DNA of 14,271 nt from Solimonas sp041612095. GTDB taxonomy: Bacteria; Pseudomonadota; Gammaproteobacteria; Nevskiales; Nevskiaceae. The stretch spans positions 1-14,271 of the forward strand of contig JBFJJW010000072.1 in the NCBI GenBank assembly GCA_041612095.1, given 5' to 3'. Both the position numbers and the translations under genes were made by a program. The notes beneath the pieces are model-generated. The model did no database searches, was not told where the DNA came from, and saw only the letters and a list, made by a program, of their open reading frames with translations. Below are positions 6,680 to 14,187 of the stretch, piece after piece (within the stretch, counting starts at the first letter, position 1; every line of letters begins with the position of its first letter).

Positions 6680-7617
6680 CGTGAGAACCTCTGGAAGAAC
6701 TGCCACATCTCACGGTTGGCGCGGATGTTCTGCGTGGTGATGCCTGCGACCGGGACGAAATCGAGTGCACCGGGCCAGGTATGTCCGCCGTTCTCGATGG
6801 TGTAGAGCACTACGCCCCGATTCGGTGGGCAGCTGTCGTAGCTGTCGGTATAGACCCGAGTGCCATCGGCGACGATGACGGGCAGGTCGGTACGCACGGC
6901 TGCGCCGGTGCATTGATTGATATTGGCCCAGTACTTCGCTGCATCCTGTGCGGGTAGGCTGCCGACGAAAGCCAGATCAAGAATCAGCGACGGAATCCCC
7001 GGTCCGTAGGGGACCTGCGAGTCGGCGGTGCCGTTGAAGAACGCCATCGGAGTGGGTAGCGAGGGCGCACACTGGCGTGCCAATGAGTCACGCATCGTCG
7101 CCGCGACGGACGCGCCCGCCGCGATCTTCTCCGGGCGTTCGCAAGCGAATCGAACCGTCATGTTGCCCCCCTGCGAGTACCCGGTCATGTAGATTCGGCG
7201 CGGGTCCAGCTGGTGGCGGGCGACGACATCGTCAATCAGCGCCGCGAGGTAGCCGACATCATCGCTGTCCTGAGCGTCGTTGGGCGAATGCGACCAGGTA
7301 CCGTCGTGGGCTTCCGGCAGGATGATCCAGGCCCCGGAATCACGGGCGAGCTCGCCGACCTCGGTCAGATTGGCCATCGAGGGCGCGCTGCCGAGGTTGA
7401 AATGCAGCACAAGAATCGCCGGGGCGTTGGCCCCGGCCCGTGTCGGCGCTATGAAGCCGACCGAACGGGTGATGCCGCCGTGGGTAAAGGCCTCGTAGAA
7501 GATCCGGGTGTTTTCCCACGGCAGAAAGGACAGGGCATTAGCCGAAGGCGACATAAGCGTCGCAACAGCCAATAGCGCCGCGCCTAAGACTCGGCGAATC
7601 CCGGGATACATCTGCAT
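6676..7617 (-). CDS. Secreted alpha/beta-hydrolase, PHB depolymerase/LpqC-like esterase
   Basis: The protein has 313 aa with a signal peptide (VLGAALLAVATLMSPSANA, cleavage near 28). It belongs to the extracellular poly(3-hydroxybutyrate) depolymerase/feruloyl esterase group of alpha/beta-hydrolases, which cut ester bonds. The catalytic triad can be placed: Ser148 in GYSQGG, Asp199 in NGTADSQVPY and His279 in ENGGHTWPG. The oxyanion-hole region reads LVLHFNLGS where most relatives have HG, so Phe73 replaces the usual Gly. Several Cys residues (159, 183, 236, 263) could form disulfides, in keeping with the dsbD upstream. The start at 7617 has a good gaggag 6 nt upstream; the frame is open further up but without signals. 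The substrate is unknown. The gene is translationally coupled to the lipoprotein gene. Confidence 0.87.
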   Translation of the reverse strand: MQMYPGIRRVLGAALLAVATLMSPSANALSFLPWENTRIFYEAFTHGGITRSVGFIAPTRAGANAPAILVLHFNLGSAPSMANLTEVGELARDSGAWIILPEAHDGTWSHSPNDAQDSDDVGYLAALIDDVVARHQLDPRRIYMTGYSQGGNMTVRFACERPEKIAAGASVAATMRDSLARQCAPSLPTPMAFFNGTADSQVPYGPGIPSLILDLAFVGSLPAQDAAKYWANINQCTGAAVRTDLPVIVADGTRVYTDSYDSCPPNRGVVLYTIENGGHTWPGALDFVPVAGITTQNIRANREMWQFFQRFSR

Positions 7618-7740
7618 GAACCGCTCCTCAACGCGTAATCCGCGGCAACGGCATGCAGCACTGTCAGCGCGCGGCTGCATGATTGACCGTGGCGGAAGCC
7701 GCTGCCGAAAGGGGCTCAGGCAGCAGATCTTCTGAATGGC

Positions 7741-8349
7741 TCAGTATTTTACAGAACAGCCGTACGGCTTGGTCAGAGGCTGGCTGATGGGCTTGTCAGC
7801 CAATGCCTCGTTCAACGCGATCTGGAGGTGGGGCCGCGCTTTTGCGATATCCGCTGCGTCGGCACTGGCAATGCTGTCGATGCCGCCGGCGTAGATGAGG
7901 GTGCCCGCAGGGTCGATGATGAACATGTGCGGAGTGGTCTGCGCTCCGTACAGGCGCCCGACGGCGCCGGTTTCGTCGAGCAGCACGGCAGTAGGCGCCG
8001 CGCCGCGCTCGGTCGTCAGCGCATCGGCCTGGGCGCCCGAGACATGCCCCTGCTTTCCGGGCGCGGATGAGATTACGGACAGCCAGACCGCGCCTTCTTC
8101 AGCGGCGGTGCGCTGCAAACCTTGCATGTTTCCCTGGTAGTGTTTCTGTACGAAGGGGCAGCCGTCGTTGGTCCACTCAAGCACCACCACCTTTCCGCGG
8201 TAGTCGGCCAGTTCGACCGATTTGCCGTGACTATCCGTAGCGGCGAAGCCGGGTGCTGGCTCTCCCACCTTGGGGGCTGCGGTCACGCTGCCGATACCCA
8301 GCGTCAGGGCGGTGGCCACGGCAAGTCGGTGCCAAATCTGGATACGCAT
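7741..8349 (-). CDS. Periplasmic thioredoxin-fold redoxin (AhpC/TSA-like)
   Basis: The protein has 202 aa, with a signal peptide (residues 1 to about 25) followed by a thioredoxin fold (PKVGEPAPGFAATDSHG, then GKVVVLEWTNDGCPF). The active-site Cys64 lies in GCPFVQKHY and is not followed by a second Cys as in CxxC. The cis-Pro is Pro140 (TTPHMF). A second Cys, Cys198, is in the C-terminal PYGCSVKY, a tail I recall from related redoxins. Cys64 and Cys198 are candidates for a peroxidatic/resolving pair, though this is inference. The ATG at 8349 has a gagg 8 nt upstream. It starts 13 nt after dsbD, so it is probably a partner that DsbD reduces. Confidence 0.88.
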   Translation of the reverse strand: MRIQIWHRLAVATALTLGIGSVTAAPKVGEPAPGFAATDSHGKSVELADYRGKVVVLEWTNDGCPFVQKHYQGNMQGLQRTAAEEGAVWLSVISSAPGKQGHVSGAQADALTTERGAAPTAVLLDETGAVGRLYGAQTTPHMFIIDPAGTLIYAGGIDSIASADAADIAKARPHLQIALNEALADKPISQPLTKPYGCSVKY

Positions 8350-8362
8350 CGTCGGTACCTCG

Positions 8363-10438
8363 CTAGTTCAGGGCTTCAATAAGTGAGTCTGGACTCAGGA
8401 TCTGCGGCAGCACCCGGGGCTCGCCGCCGTTGACATAGAGCAGGTAGAGGGGAACGCCATTGCGGCCGAATCGAGCCAATTCGGCAGTAATGTCCGGATC
8501 CGCACGCGTCCAATCCGCCACCAGAGTGATGACATCCCGAGTCAGCATGGCCTCCTGCACCCGCGCCGAATTCAAGGTGGCACGCTCGTTGAGCTTGCAG
8601 GTGATGCACCAGTCGGCGGTGAAGTCCACGAAGACCGTGCGGCCCTCTGCACGCAGCTCAGCCACCCGAGCGGCGGACCAGGGCTCGGCGCCGGCCGCCG
8701 GCCGCTGGGCAGGCAGCGGGGTGGAGGCGGTGAAGACCAGAGCCAAGGCGCCAGCGAGCGCGGCCAGCTTGAGTATCGAGGCGAGTACTCCACGCGAGCG
8801 CCACAGCCACAGCGCGAATGCGATCAGAACGACTCCGACCAGGACGCGCGCCAGCATCTGCGCGTCGGACTGGCGTGTCAGCACCCACAGCAGCCAAACG
8901 GCCGTAAGGTACAGCGGGAAGGCCATCAGCTGCTTGAACCGTTCCATCCACGCGCCCGGGCGCGGCAGCAGTCTGGCCAGCGCGGGAACGAAGCCTAGCA
9001 GCAGGAATGGCAGCGCAAGGCCCAGGCCCAGCACCGCGAATATCAGCAAGGCCAGCGTCGCCGGCTGTGTCATGGCGTAGCCCAGCGCAGTTCCCATGAA
9101 CGGCGCGGTGCAGGGGGTGGCGACTACGACCGCCAGCACACCCGTGAAAAAGGAACTGCTGAGTCCGGGACGCTGGACCAGGCGACCGCCCAGGTTCATC
9201 AGCCCGGCTCCGAATTCCACGGCACCGGAAAGTGACAGTCCGAGCGCAAACAGCAGGTACACGAGCACCGCGACGAACTCTGGAGATTGCAATTGAAAGC
9301 CCCAGCCGACCGCCTCGCCCGCACCACGCAGCGCTAGCATCACGCCAGCCACTGCGGTGCAGGAGAGGACGACGCCGGCGGTATAGGCCAGCGCCTGTCG
9401 GTGGCGTTCATGCGGCTGCTCGGCACCGGATCGCGTCAGCGCCAGCGCCTTCAGCGCCAGTACCGGAAAGACGCAGGGCATCAGGTTGAGTATCAGGCCG
9501 CCCAGCAAGGCCAGCCCCAGGACCGCCAGCAGCGCTGGGGACTGCAGCGGAGAGTCTGCGGCACCATCGGTCCCCGCCCTGTCAGGGGTCGGGACCAGAA
9601 CCGGCTCGCTGACCGCAGCGACCGTCCCTGGCTGGGCGCGGATTTCCCAGGCCATCGCGGAGCGGCCCTGTCGCAGTACCACGACGCCGTCAACCTGCTG
9701 CGGGGCATCGACAAAATAGGCGCTGAGCAGCTGCGACATGCGCAGACGATCGGCAGACTCATGTTCAACCCGCTGTGGAGCGGCGTGACTCACCAGGTCA
9801 TTGGCGTAGGGGTAGAACTCGATCGCATCTGCCTTGCTCAGCGCAGCCGCGGCGAGCGCAAGTGACAGCCGGCCATCCGCGATCTGGAACTGCGCTTCCC
9901 AGTCACGGGCAGGGATCGGCAATTCAGAGCGGGCCGTCGCAAAGCTAGGTCCCCAGTCCGGGTCGACGCTCGCGCTCGGAGCCACCGGCAATTGCAGGCT
10001 GAGATCGGCGCCGCCCGGGATGCAGACATCCTTGCACACCAGCCACTTGGCCTTAGCCTGTAGCTGTACCTTGCCGGTTGTGCCGGGGCCGACCTGCAGC
10101 GGTACCAGATGCAGGGTTTCCTCGCCGTAGCCGTAGTTGGTCAGATCGCCCAGCGAATGGCGGTGCGGATAAGGCCAATGGATCTCGCCGGCCGCCACAC
10201 CCTCGGGCAACTGCCACTCCAGCGTGGTGGGAATGCCCGAGTCCCCGGGGTTGCGCCAGTACACATGCCATCCCGCGTCAGGGCGCATGCGCAGTGCCAC
10301 CCAGTTGTCACCGCCGACGGTCAGCGCATTCCGTTCAGCGATCAGCTCTACCTCTACGTGATCGATTTGTACGGGCGCAGCCGCCGCCGCAGCGCACAGT
10401 AAGAAAAGCAACAGGCCGGAAAAGGCACGCAGATTCAT
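8363..10438 (-). CDS. dsbD: Protein-disulfide reductase, DsbD/ScsB family
   Basis: This 691-aa inner-membrane protein carries electrons from cytoplasmic thioredoxin to periplasmic thiol proteins. A signal peptide (1-21) leads into a long periplasmic N-terminal region (about 22-300) with the Cys pair of WLVCKDVCIPG (Cys135, Cys139). About eight membrane segments (302-571) follow, carrying the transfer cysteines Cys322 (NLMPCVFPVL) and Cys443 (ATPCTAPFMG). A C-terminal thioredoxin domain has the active site DWCITCK (Cys611, Cys614) and a cis-Pro in GVPLY (Pro663). All six expected cysteines are present. The N-terminal region is about 150 residues longer than in E. coli DsbD, as in ScsB-like members. 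No good ribosome binding site is visible before the ATG. It is followed 13 nt later by the redoxin gene and diverges from the DUF2845 gene across only 17 nt. Confidence 0.94.
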   Translation of the reverse strand: MNLRAFSGLLLFLLCAAAAAAPVQIDHVEVELIAERNALTVGGDNWVALRMRPDAGWHVYWRNPGDSGIPTTLEWQLPEGVAAGEIHWPYPHRHSLGDLTNYGYGEETLHLVPLQVGPGTTGKVQLQAKAKWLVCKDVCIPGGADLSLQLPVAPSASVDPDWGPSFATARSELPIPARDWEAQFQIADGRLSLALAAAALSKADAIEFYPYANDLVSHAAPQRVEHESADRLRMSQLLSAYFVDAPQQVDGVVVLRQGRSAMAWEIRAQPGTVAAVSEPVLVPTPDRAGTDGAADSPLQSPALLAVLGLALLGGLILNLMPCVFPVLALKALALTRSGAEQPHERHRQALAYTAGVVLSCTAVAGVMLALRGAGEAVGWGFQLQSPEFVAVLVYLLFALGLSLSGAVEFGAGLMNLGGRLVQRPGLSSSFFTGVLAVVVATPCTAPFMGTALGYAMTQPATLALLIFAVLGLGLALPFLLLGFVPALARLLPRPGAWMERFKQLMAFPLYLTAVWLLWVLTRQSDAQMLARVLVGVVLIAFALWLWRSRGVLASILKLAALAGALALVFTASTPLPAQRPAAGAEPWSAARVAELRAEGRTVFVDFTADWCITCKLNERATLNSARVQEAMLTRDVITLVADWTRADPDITAELARFGRNGVPLYLLYVNGGEPRVLPQILSPDSLIEALN

Positions 10439-10455
10439 GGAGAATTCGGAGTTAA

Positions 10456-11109
10456 ATGCGGTCCAAAGACCGCGACTTAGGCATGAGGTTCAGCAAAACT
10501 AACATGAAGGCATGGTGCATTCTGGCGGCAGCGCTGCTGGCCTACGCGGATTCCGGTTCGGCTGCCGGCTCGCTGCGCTGTGGCTCGCGCCTGGTGGCGC
10601 AAGGCGACTCCGCCGCGCAATTGCTCGGCGCCTGCGGTGAGCCCGACTTGCGGGATGTCTGGACTACCGGCGGCGCGTACGGGCCGGGTGCGCTTGGCGC
10701 GGTCGAGCAATGGACCTACAACCTGGGGCCCAGCCAATTGCTGCGTATCGTGCAGTTGCGACAGGGCCGGATCGAAAGCATAGAGCTCGAGGGTTACGGC
10801 TTTTCCCCCTCATCGGCAGCGCGCGACTGCAGCGCAGCCGGCGCCATCCCGCGAGGCATGTCCAAGTACCGGTTGCTCGCGCGCTGCGGTACGCCGCTGA
10901 CGCGGGTGGCCGATCAGCGCCTGCTGCACCCGAACCCGCGCCAGCTCAATGATCCGGGCTGGCGGCTGCGGCACCACGGCGAAGTGCTGATCCCGACGTA
11001 TCGCGAGGAGTGGACCTACAACTTCGGTTCATCCAAGCTGATGCGCACTGTAATTCTCGATAATGGAAGCGTGAGCGATGTCCAGATTGGCGAACGTGGT
11101 TTCGATTAG
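10456..11109 (+). CDS. DUF2845 domain protein with two tandem copies
   Basis: The protein has 217 aa from the ATG at 10456 and is predicted to be exported: AWCILAAALLAYADSGSAA is a signal core. It holds two copies of the DUF2845 motif. The first is LRCGSRLVAQGDS..CGEPD, then EQWTYNLGPSQLLRIV and a GYGF ending (about 40-116). The second is the less complete RDCSAAGAIPRGMSKYRLLARCG, then EEWTYNFGSSKLMRTV and GSVSDVQIGERGF (about 123-216). Function unknown. ggag 4 nt upstream supports the ATG at 10456, but that start leaves 17 nt to dsbD and a 19-residue charged N-region. Starts at 10483 or 10504 (MKAWCILAAA) give a more normal signal peptide. The next gene overlaps its end. Confidence 0.85.
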   Translation: MRSKDRDLGMRFSKTNMKAWCILAAALLAYADSGSAAGSLRCGSRLVAQGDSAAQLLGACGEPDLRDVWTTGGAYGPGALGAVEQWTYNLGPSQLLRIVQLRQGRIESIELEGYGFSPSSAARDCSAAGAIPRGMSKYRLLARCGTPLTRVADQRLLHPNPRQLNDPGWRLRHHGEVLIPTYREEWTYNFGSSKLMRTVILDNGSVSDVQIGERGFD

Positions 11110-11551
11110 GCGTGTTGCAGTCGGTGCAGCGGTGCTGGCGGCGGCGGGTTTGAGTGCCTGCGGGTCGATGGGCAGTGCGCAGCTGCGATCCCCGGATGGG
11201 CAGTTGGCGCCGTGCAGTGCCAAGCGCTGTGTTTCGTCGCGTGCCACCGACAGCGAATACTTCATCGAGCCCTTGCGCTATCCGGGCACGCGTGAGGCCG
11301 CGCATGCCGCTCTGTTGCGCATACTGGCGACGATGCCGGGCGCCTCGGTTGAAACTCAAACGGAAGACTATGTGCACGCGACCTTCACCACACGGCTGAT
11401 GCGCTACGTCGATGATCTGGAGCTTGAGTTTCCGGAGGGCGAACGCGTCGTGCACGTGCGTTCATCAAGCCGGATCGGCTACTACGATTTCGATGCGAAC
11501 CGGGAGCGTGTGGAGACCTTGCGCGCGCGGTTTGACGCGCTGCAGCCCTGA
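11078..11551 (+). CDS. DUF1499 family lipoprotein
   Basis: The protein has 157 aa. It has a lipoprotein signal (RRVAVGAAVLAAAGLSAC, lipobox LSAC with Cys28), so it should be anchored in the cell envelope. It matches DUF1499: CSAKRCVSSRA (46-55; Cys46 and Cys51 may bond), a central VETQTEDYVHATFTT (91-105), and RSSSRIGYYDFDANRERVETLR near the C-terminus. Function unknown. It overlaps the DUF2845 gene by 32 nt; a ggaag 8 nt before the ATG supports this start. The two share an operon and may be co-translated. Confidence 0.87.
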   Translation: MSRLANVVSIRRVAVGAAVLAAAGLSACGSMGSAQLRSPDGQLAPCSAKRCVSSRATDSEYFIEPLRYPGTREAAHAALLRILATMPGASVETQTEDYVHATFTTRLMRYVDDLELEFPEGERVVHVRSSSRIGYYDFDANRERVETLRARFDALQP

Positions 11552-11623
11552 TATGCCAGGGTCGCCATCACGCTCGGCGGCGCAGTGAGCTCCGGTCGCC
11601 GCGAATCTACAGGTACCTCTGCA

Positions 11624-12802
11624 ATGTCCAAGTCGCGCAAGTTCGACATCGTGCTCTTCGGCGCAACCGGCTTCACCGGCCAGCTCACCGCGGAGTATCT
11701 GGCCCGTCGGGGCGGCGATACTCTGAAGTGGGCCCTGGCCGGCCGCAGTCTGGACAAGCTCAAGGTGGTGCGGGCCCGGCTTGCGGACGTGAATCCTGGC
11801 TGTCGCGACCTCGACTTGTTGGTAGCCGATGTCGGCGACGCCGCATCGATGCAGCGACTCGCGGAGGCTGCCCGCGTCGTGGTGACAACCGTGGGGCCCT
11901 ACATCCGCTACGGAGAGCCGGTAGTGGCGGCCTGCGCGGCTGCCGGCACCGACTACGTCGACCTCACCGGCGAGCCCGAGTTTGTCGATCTGATGTGGTT
12001 GCGCCACCACGATACTGCCAAGACCAGCGGCGCGCGCATCGTCAACTGCTGCGGGTTTGACAGCATTCCGCATGATCTGGGTTGCTGGTTCACGGTCCAG
12101 CAGTTGCCGGAGGACGTGCCGCTGCGCGTGCAGGGGTTTGTGCGGGCCGGCGGCCAGTTCTCCGGCGGCACGCTGCATTCTGCGGTGACCGCCTTCTCAC
12201 GCCTCGGTGAATACGCCAGCGCGGCCAAGGCACGCAGGCGCAAGGAGGGCGTGCCGGTGGACCGGCGCGTCGGCTCCATCCGGCACGGCTTGCGCTACAT
12301 GAAGAGCTTGAGCAGCTGGGCGCTGCCGATGCCGACGATCGACCCGCAGGTTATCCGCAGGTCGGCTGTGGCCAATGACCGCTACGGTCCCGACTTCCGC
12401 TACGGGCACTTTCTGTTGCTGAAGAAGCTGTCAGCGGTAGCCGCCCTGGTTGGCGGCGCCGCTGCAGTATTTGCCGGCAGCCAGTTCAGCGCGACGCGCC
12501 AGCGCCTGCTCAAGCTCAAGGACCCGGGGCAGGGCCCCAGCGAGGCGGTGCGCGCCAAGGGTTGGTTCAAGATCGTTTTTCTGGGGGAGGGAGGCGGCCG
12601 CAAGCTGCGCTGCGAGGTGTCGGGCGGCGACCCCGGCTACGGCGAGACTGCGAAGATGCTTGCGGAGTCGGCCTTGTGTCTGGCGCGAGACCGTTTGCCA
12701 CACGTGGCAGGTGTGCTGACGCCGGCGCAAGCCATGGGTAACGCGCTGATCGAGCGCCTGCAGCAGGCGGGGATCCGCTTCAAGCTGGTAAGTCAACGAT
12801 GA
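11624..12802 (+). CDS. Saccharopine dehydrogenase-like / trans-acting enoyl reductase family oxidoreductase
   Basis: The protein has 392 aa. The N-terminal Rossmann fold has the nucleotide-binding motif DIVLFGATGFTGQLTAEYLARR (Gly13, Gly16, Gly19). Further family blocks are TTVGPYIRYGEPVVAACAAAG (about 89-108), YVDLTGEPEFVD (111-122) and NCCGFDSIPHDLG (141-153). Relatives include the human SCCPDH protein and the mycobacterial trans-acting enoyl reductase that works on polyketide lipids, so a lipid-directed NAD(P)H reduction is possible; no substrate can be read from the sequence. The ATG at 11624 is chosen from family alignment (a GTG at 11585 extends the frame). Only a weak agg lies upstream. 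Its stop overlaps the next gene as ATGA. Confidence 0.9.
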   Translation: MSKSRKFDIVLFGATGFTGQLTAEYLARRGGDTLKWALAGRSLDKLKVVRARLADVNPGCRDLDLLVADVGDAASMQRLAEAARVVVTTVGPYIRYGEPVVAACAAAGTDYVDLTGEPEFVDLMWLRHHDTAKTSGARIVNCCGFDSIPHDLGCWFTVQQLPEDVPLRVQGFVRAGGQFSGGTLHSAVTAFSRLGEYASAAKARRRKEGVPVDRRVGSIRHGLRYMKSLSSWALPMPTIDPQVIRRSAVANDRYGPDFRYGHFLLLKKLSAVAALVGGAAAVFAGSQFSATRQRLLKLKDPGQGPSEAVRAKGWFKIVFLGEGGGRKLRCEVSGGDPGYGETAKMLAESALCLARDRLPHVAGVLTPAQAMGNALIERLQQAGIRFKLVSQR

Positions 12803-13176
12803 CTGCAAAACTGTTTCTCGCCCTGGGCGGGCTCTATGGCTTGCTCGGGGTCGCGTTGGGAGCGTTTGGTGCGCATGCCCTGCGGGAGCGGTTGGCTCCC
12901 GAGCTGCTCGGCGCCTGGAAGACCGCCGTCGAGTACCAGTTCTATCACGCGTTGGCGTTGCTCGCCGTGGGCTGGCTGCTGCGCGAGTCGGCCAGCGCGA
13001 TCTGGCTGCAGGCGGCCGGCATCAGCTTTGCGCTGGGCGTTCTGCTGTTCTCCGGCAGCCTGTATGCGCTGGCCCTCAGCGGCGTGCGAATCCTGGGGGC
13101 AGTCACGCCGCTGGGCGGACTGGCCTTCTTGCTGGGCTGGGCGTTCCTGACGGTGGCGGTACTGCGGCAGCCCTGA
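12799..13176 (+). CDS. DUF423 (YgdD-like) membrane protein
   Basis: The protein has 125 aa with four membrane helices (about 4-24, 47-63, 68-92, 98-122). It begins LFLALGGLYGLLGVALGAFGAHALR and has EYQFYHALALL, both typical of the DUF423/UPF0382 family, which is of unknown function and sits in the inner membrane. The start shares ATGA with the upstream reductase stop, so the two are translationally coupled. It converges on the response regulator with 6 nt between the two stop codons and no terminator in view. Confidence 0.92.
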   Translation: MTAKLFLALGGLYGLLGVALGAFGAHALRERLAPELLGAWKTAVEYQFYHALALLAVGWLLRESASAIWLQAAGISFALGVLLFSGSLYALALSGVRILGAVTPLGGLAFLLGWAFLTVAVLRQP

Positions 13177-13182
13177 GAATGC

Positions 13183-13980
13183 TCAACCGCGGCCGAGTGC
13201 CTTCAGCAGGGCGTCGGCGATGCGCTCCGCCGCCTGCTGTGCCGCATGCTCCAGGCCTTCTTCAAAGTGTGCCCGAGCGGCTGCCTGTTCCTCCTCAAGC
13301 CGTTGCATGCGCTGGGTAAGCCGCTGCTCGGTCTGCTGCAACCGGGTTTCCAGCTCCACCAACCCTGCCGGCTTTGCACCGATGCGCGATTCAAGCTGAG
13401 CCAGCGCCGCTCGCAGTTCACCAAACAGCGCCTGGGCTTCGGCAGCGGCAGCGCTGGCAGCCTCTTCGCGCGAGGCCGCCTCCGCCTGCTGGGCGGCGGC
13501 CGCAGCGCGTGCCTCGAGCTCGATGCGCGCCTCTGCGGCCGCGGCCGCCGCTTCGGCCTCGGCCTGCGCGCTGGCCGCGGCCTGAGCCGCCACGATTTCG
13601 GCCTGCTCGCGCTCGCGCTGAACGTTCTCCAGAACCTGCAGCAGTTGGTCAGGACTTGGGGGTTTGCCGAGGACGTCGGCGGCGCCCTTGCTGCGCGCCT
13701 CCTCGACAAAATGGTCCCCCTCGTTGCCCGAACAGATCACCACCGGGATGCCGGCGGTATGCGGGTCGGCCTTCAGGTGCCGCAGCGCCTCGAATCCATC
13801 TTCCCCCGGCATCACGTGGTCCATGAAGATCAGATCGGGGTTGAGGTCGCGCAGTACACGATAGGCCTCCTGCGCACTTTCAACGGCGTCGACCTTGTAG
13901 GCATGGCTTTCCAGGTGCCGGCGCAGCGCGAAGCGAGCGGACTTGGAATCGTCGACGATCAGGGCGGAACGGGCACTCAC
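13183..13980 (-). CDS. Response regulator with Ala-rich coiled-coil tail
   Basis: The protein has 265 aa from the GTG at 13980. Residues 5-120 are a receiver domain: Asp10 and Asp11 (IVDDSKSAR), phospho-acceptor Asp54 (IFMDHVMPGEDG), Ser84 (VICSG) and Lys106 (VLGKPPSP). The rest (about 121-265) has no known output domain. It is a long Ala/Glu/Gln-rich helix with coiled-coil character, then LFGELRAALAQLESRIG, LVELETRLQQTEQRLTQRMQ and an amphipathic end. It probably oligomerises or docks to a partner. The protein is soluble, with no signal peptide. The frame also opens from a GTG at 14025 but the domain starts at SARSALIVDD, so 13980 is chosen. No histidine kinase is nearby. Confidence 0.88.
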   Translation of the reverse strand: MSARSALIVDDSKSARFALRRHLESHAYKVDAVESAQEAYRVLRDLNPDLIFMDHVMPGEDGFEALRHLKADPHTAGIPVVICSGNEGDHFVEEARSKGAADVLGKPPSPDQLLQVLENVQREREQAEIVAAQAAASAQAEAEAAAAAAEARIELEARAAAAAQQAEAASREEAASAAAAEAQALFGELRAALAQLESRIGAKPAGLVELETRLQQTEQRLTQRMQRLEEEQAAARAHFEEGLEHAAQQAAERIADALLKALGRG

Positions 13981-14128
13981 TGCGGGCTCTCGATGAATGA
14001 TTCGGGTGTGCCGCGAATCTAGCACCGTAGCGGCGTTCGCGCTGCGGTCGGGTGCGACCGCAAACGCAGTTGCTCAGGCCGGAGGTGCGCTGACCCTGTC
14101 GCCCAGACCGCGGACCGAGCGGACGCAC

Positions 14129-14164
14129 AAAAAAGCGCGGCGGTCCCTTGAGGATCCGCCGCGC
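14129..14164 (-). terminator. Rho-independent terminator after the 18-aa Lys/Ala ORF
   Basis: On the minus strand gcgcggcgg (14164-14156) pairs perfectly with ccgccgcgc (14143-14135) and is followed by tttttt (14134-14129). A further tcc/gga pairing closes most of the loop. It lies about 24 nt after the stop codon of the short ORF at 14188. Confidence 0.9.
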
Positions 14165-14187
14165 CAAAAAAGACGGTGCCGCTAGAC

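Noticed and set aside
7618..7740. Possible terminator between the redoxin and the esterase genes
   Set aside because: A 6-bp stem (gctgcc/ggcagc) with a 12-nt loop can be drawn, but no run of U follows, so I could not support a terminator; the two gene groups may share a transcript.
13177..13182. Terminator between the convergent DUF423 and response-regulator genes
   Set aside because: Only 6 nt separate the stop codons and I found no hairpin with a T-tract; the transcripts may overlap.
13246..14022. Plus-strand frame of 258 residues opposite the response regulator
   Set aside because: It is a Cys/Arg/Leu-rich antisense frame. The minus strand has an intact receiver domain.
14044..14061. 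Hairpin gcggtcg/cgaccgc upstream of the response regulator
   Set aside because: It is a 7-bp stem with no T-tract and no conserved context. Such stems are frequent in GC-rich DNA.
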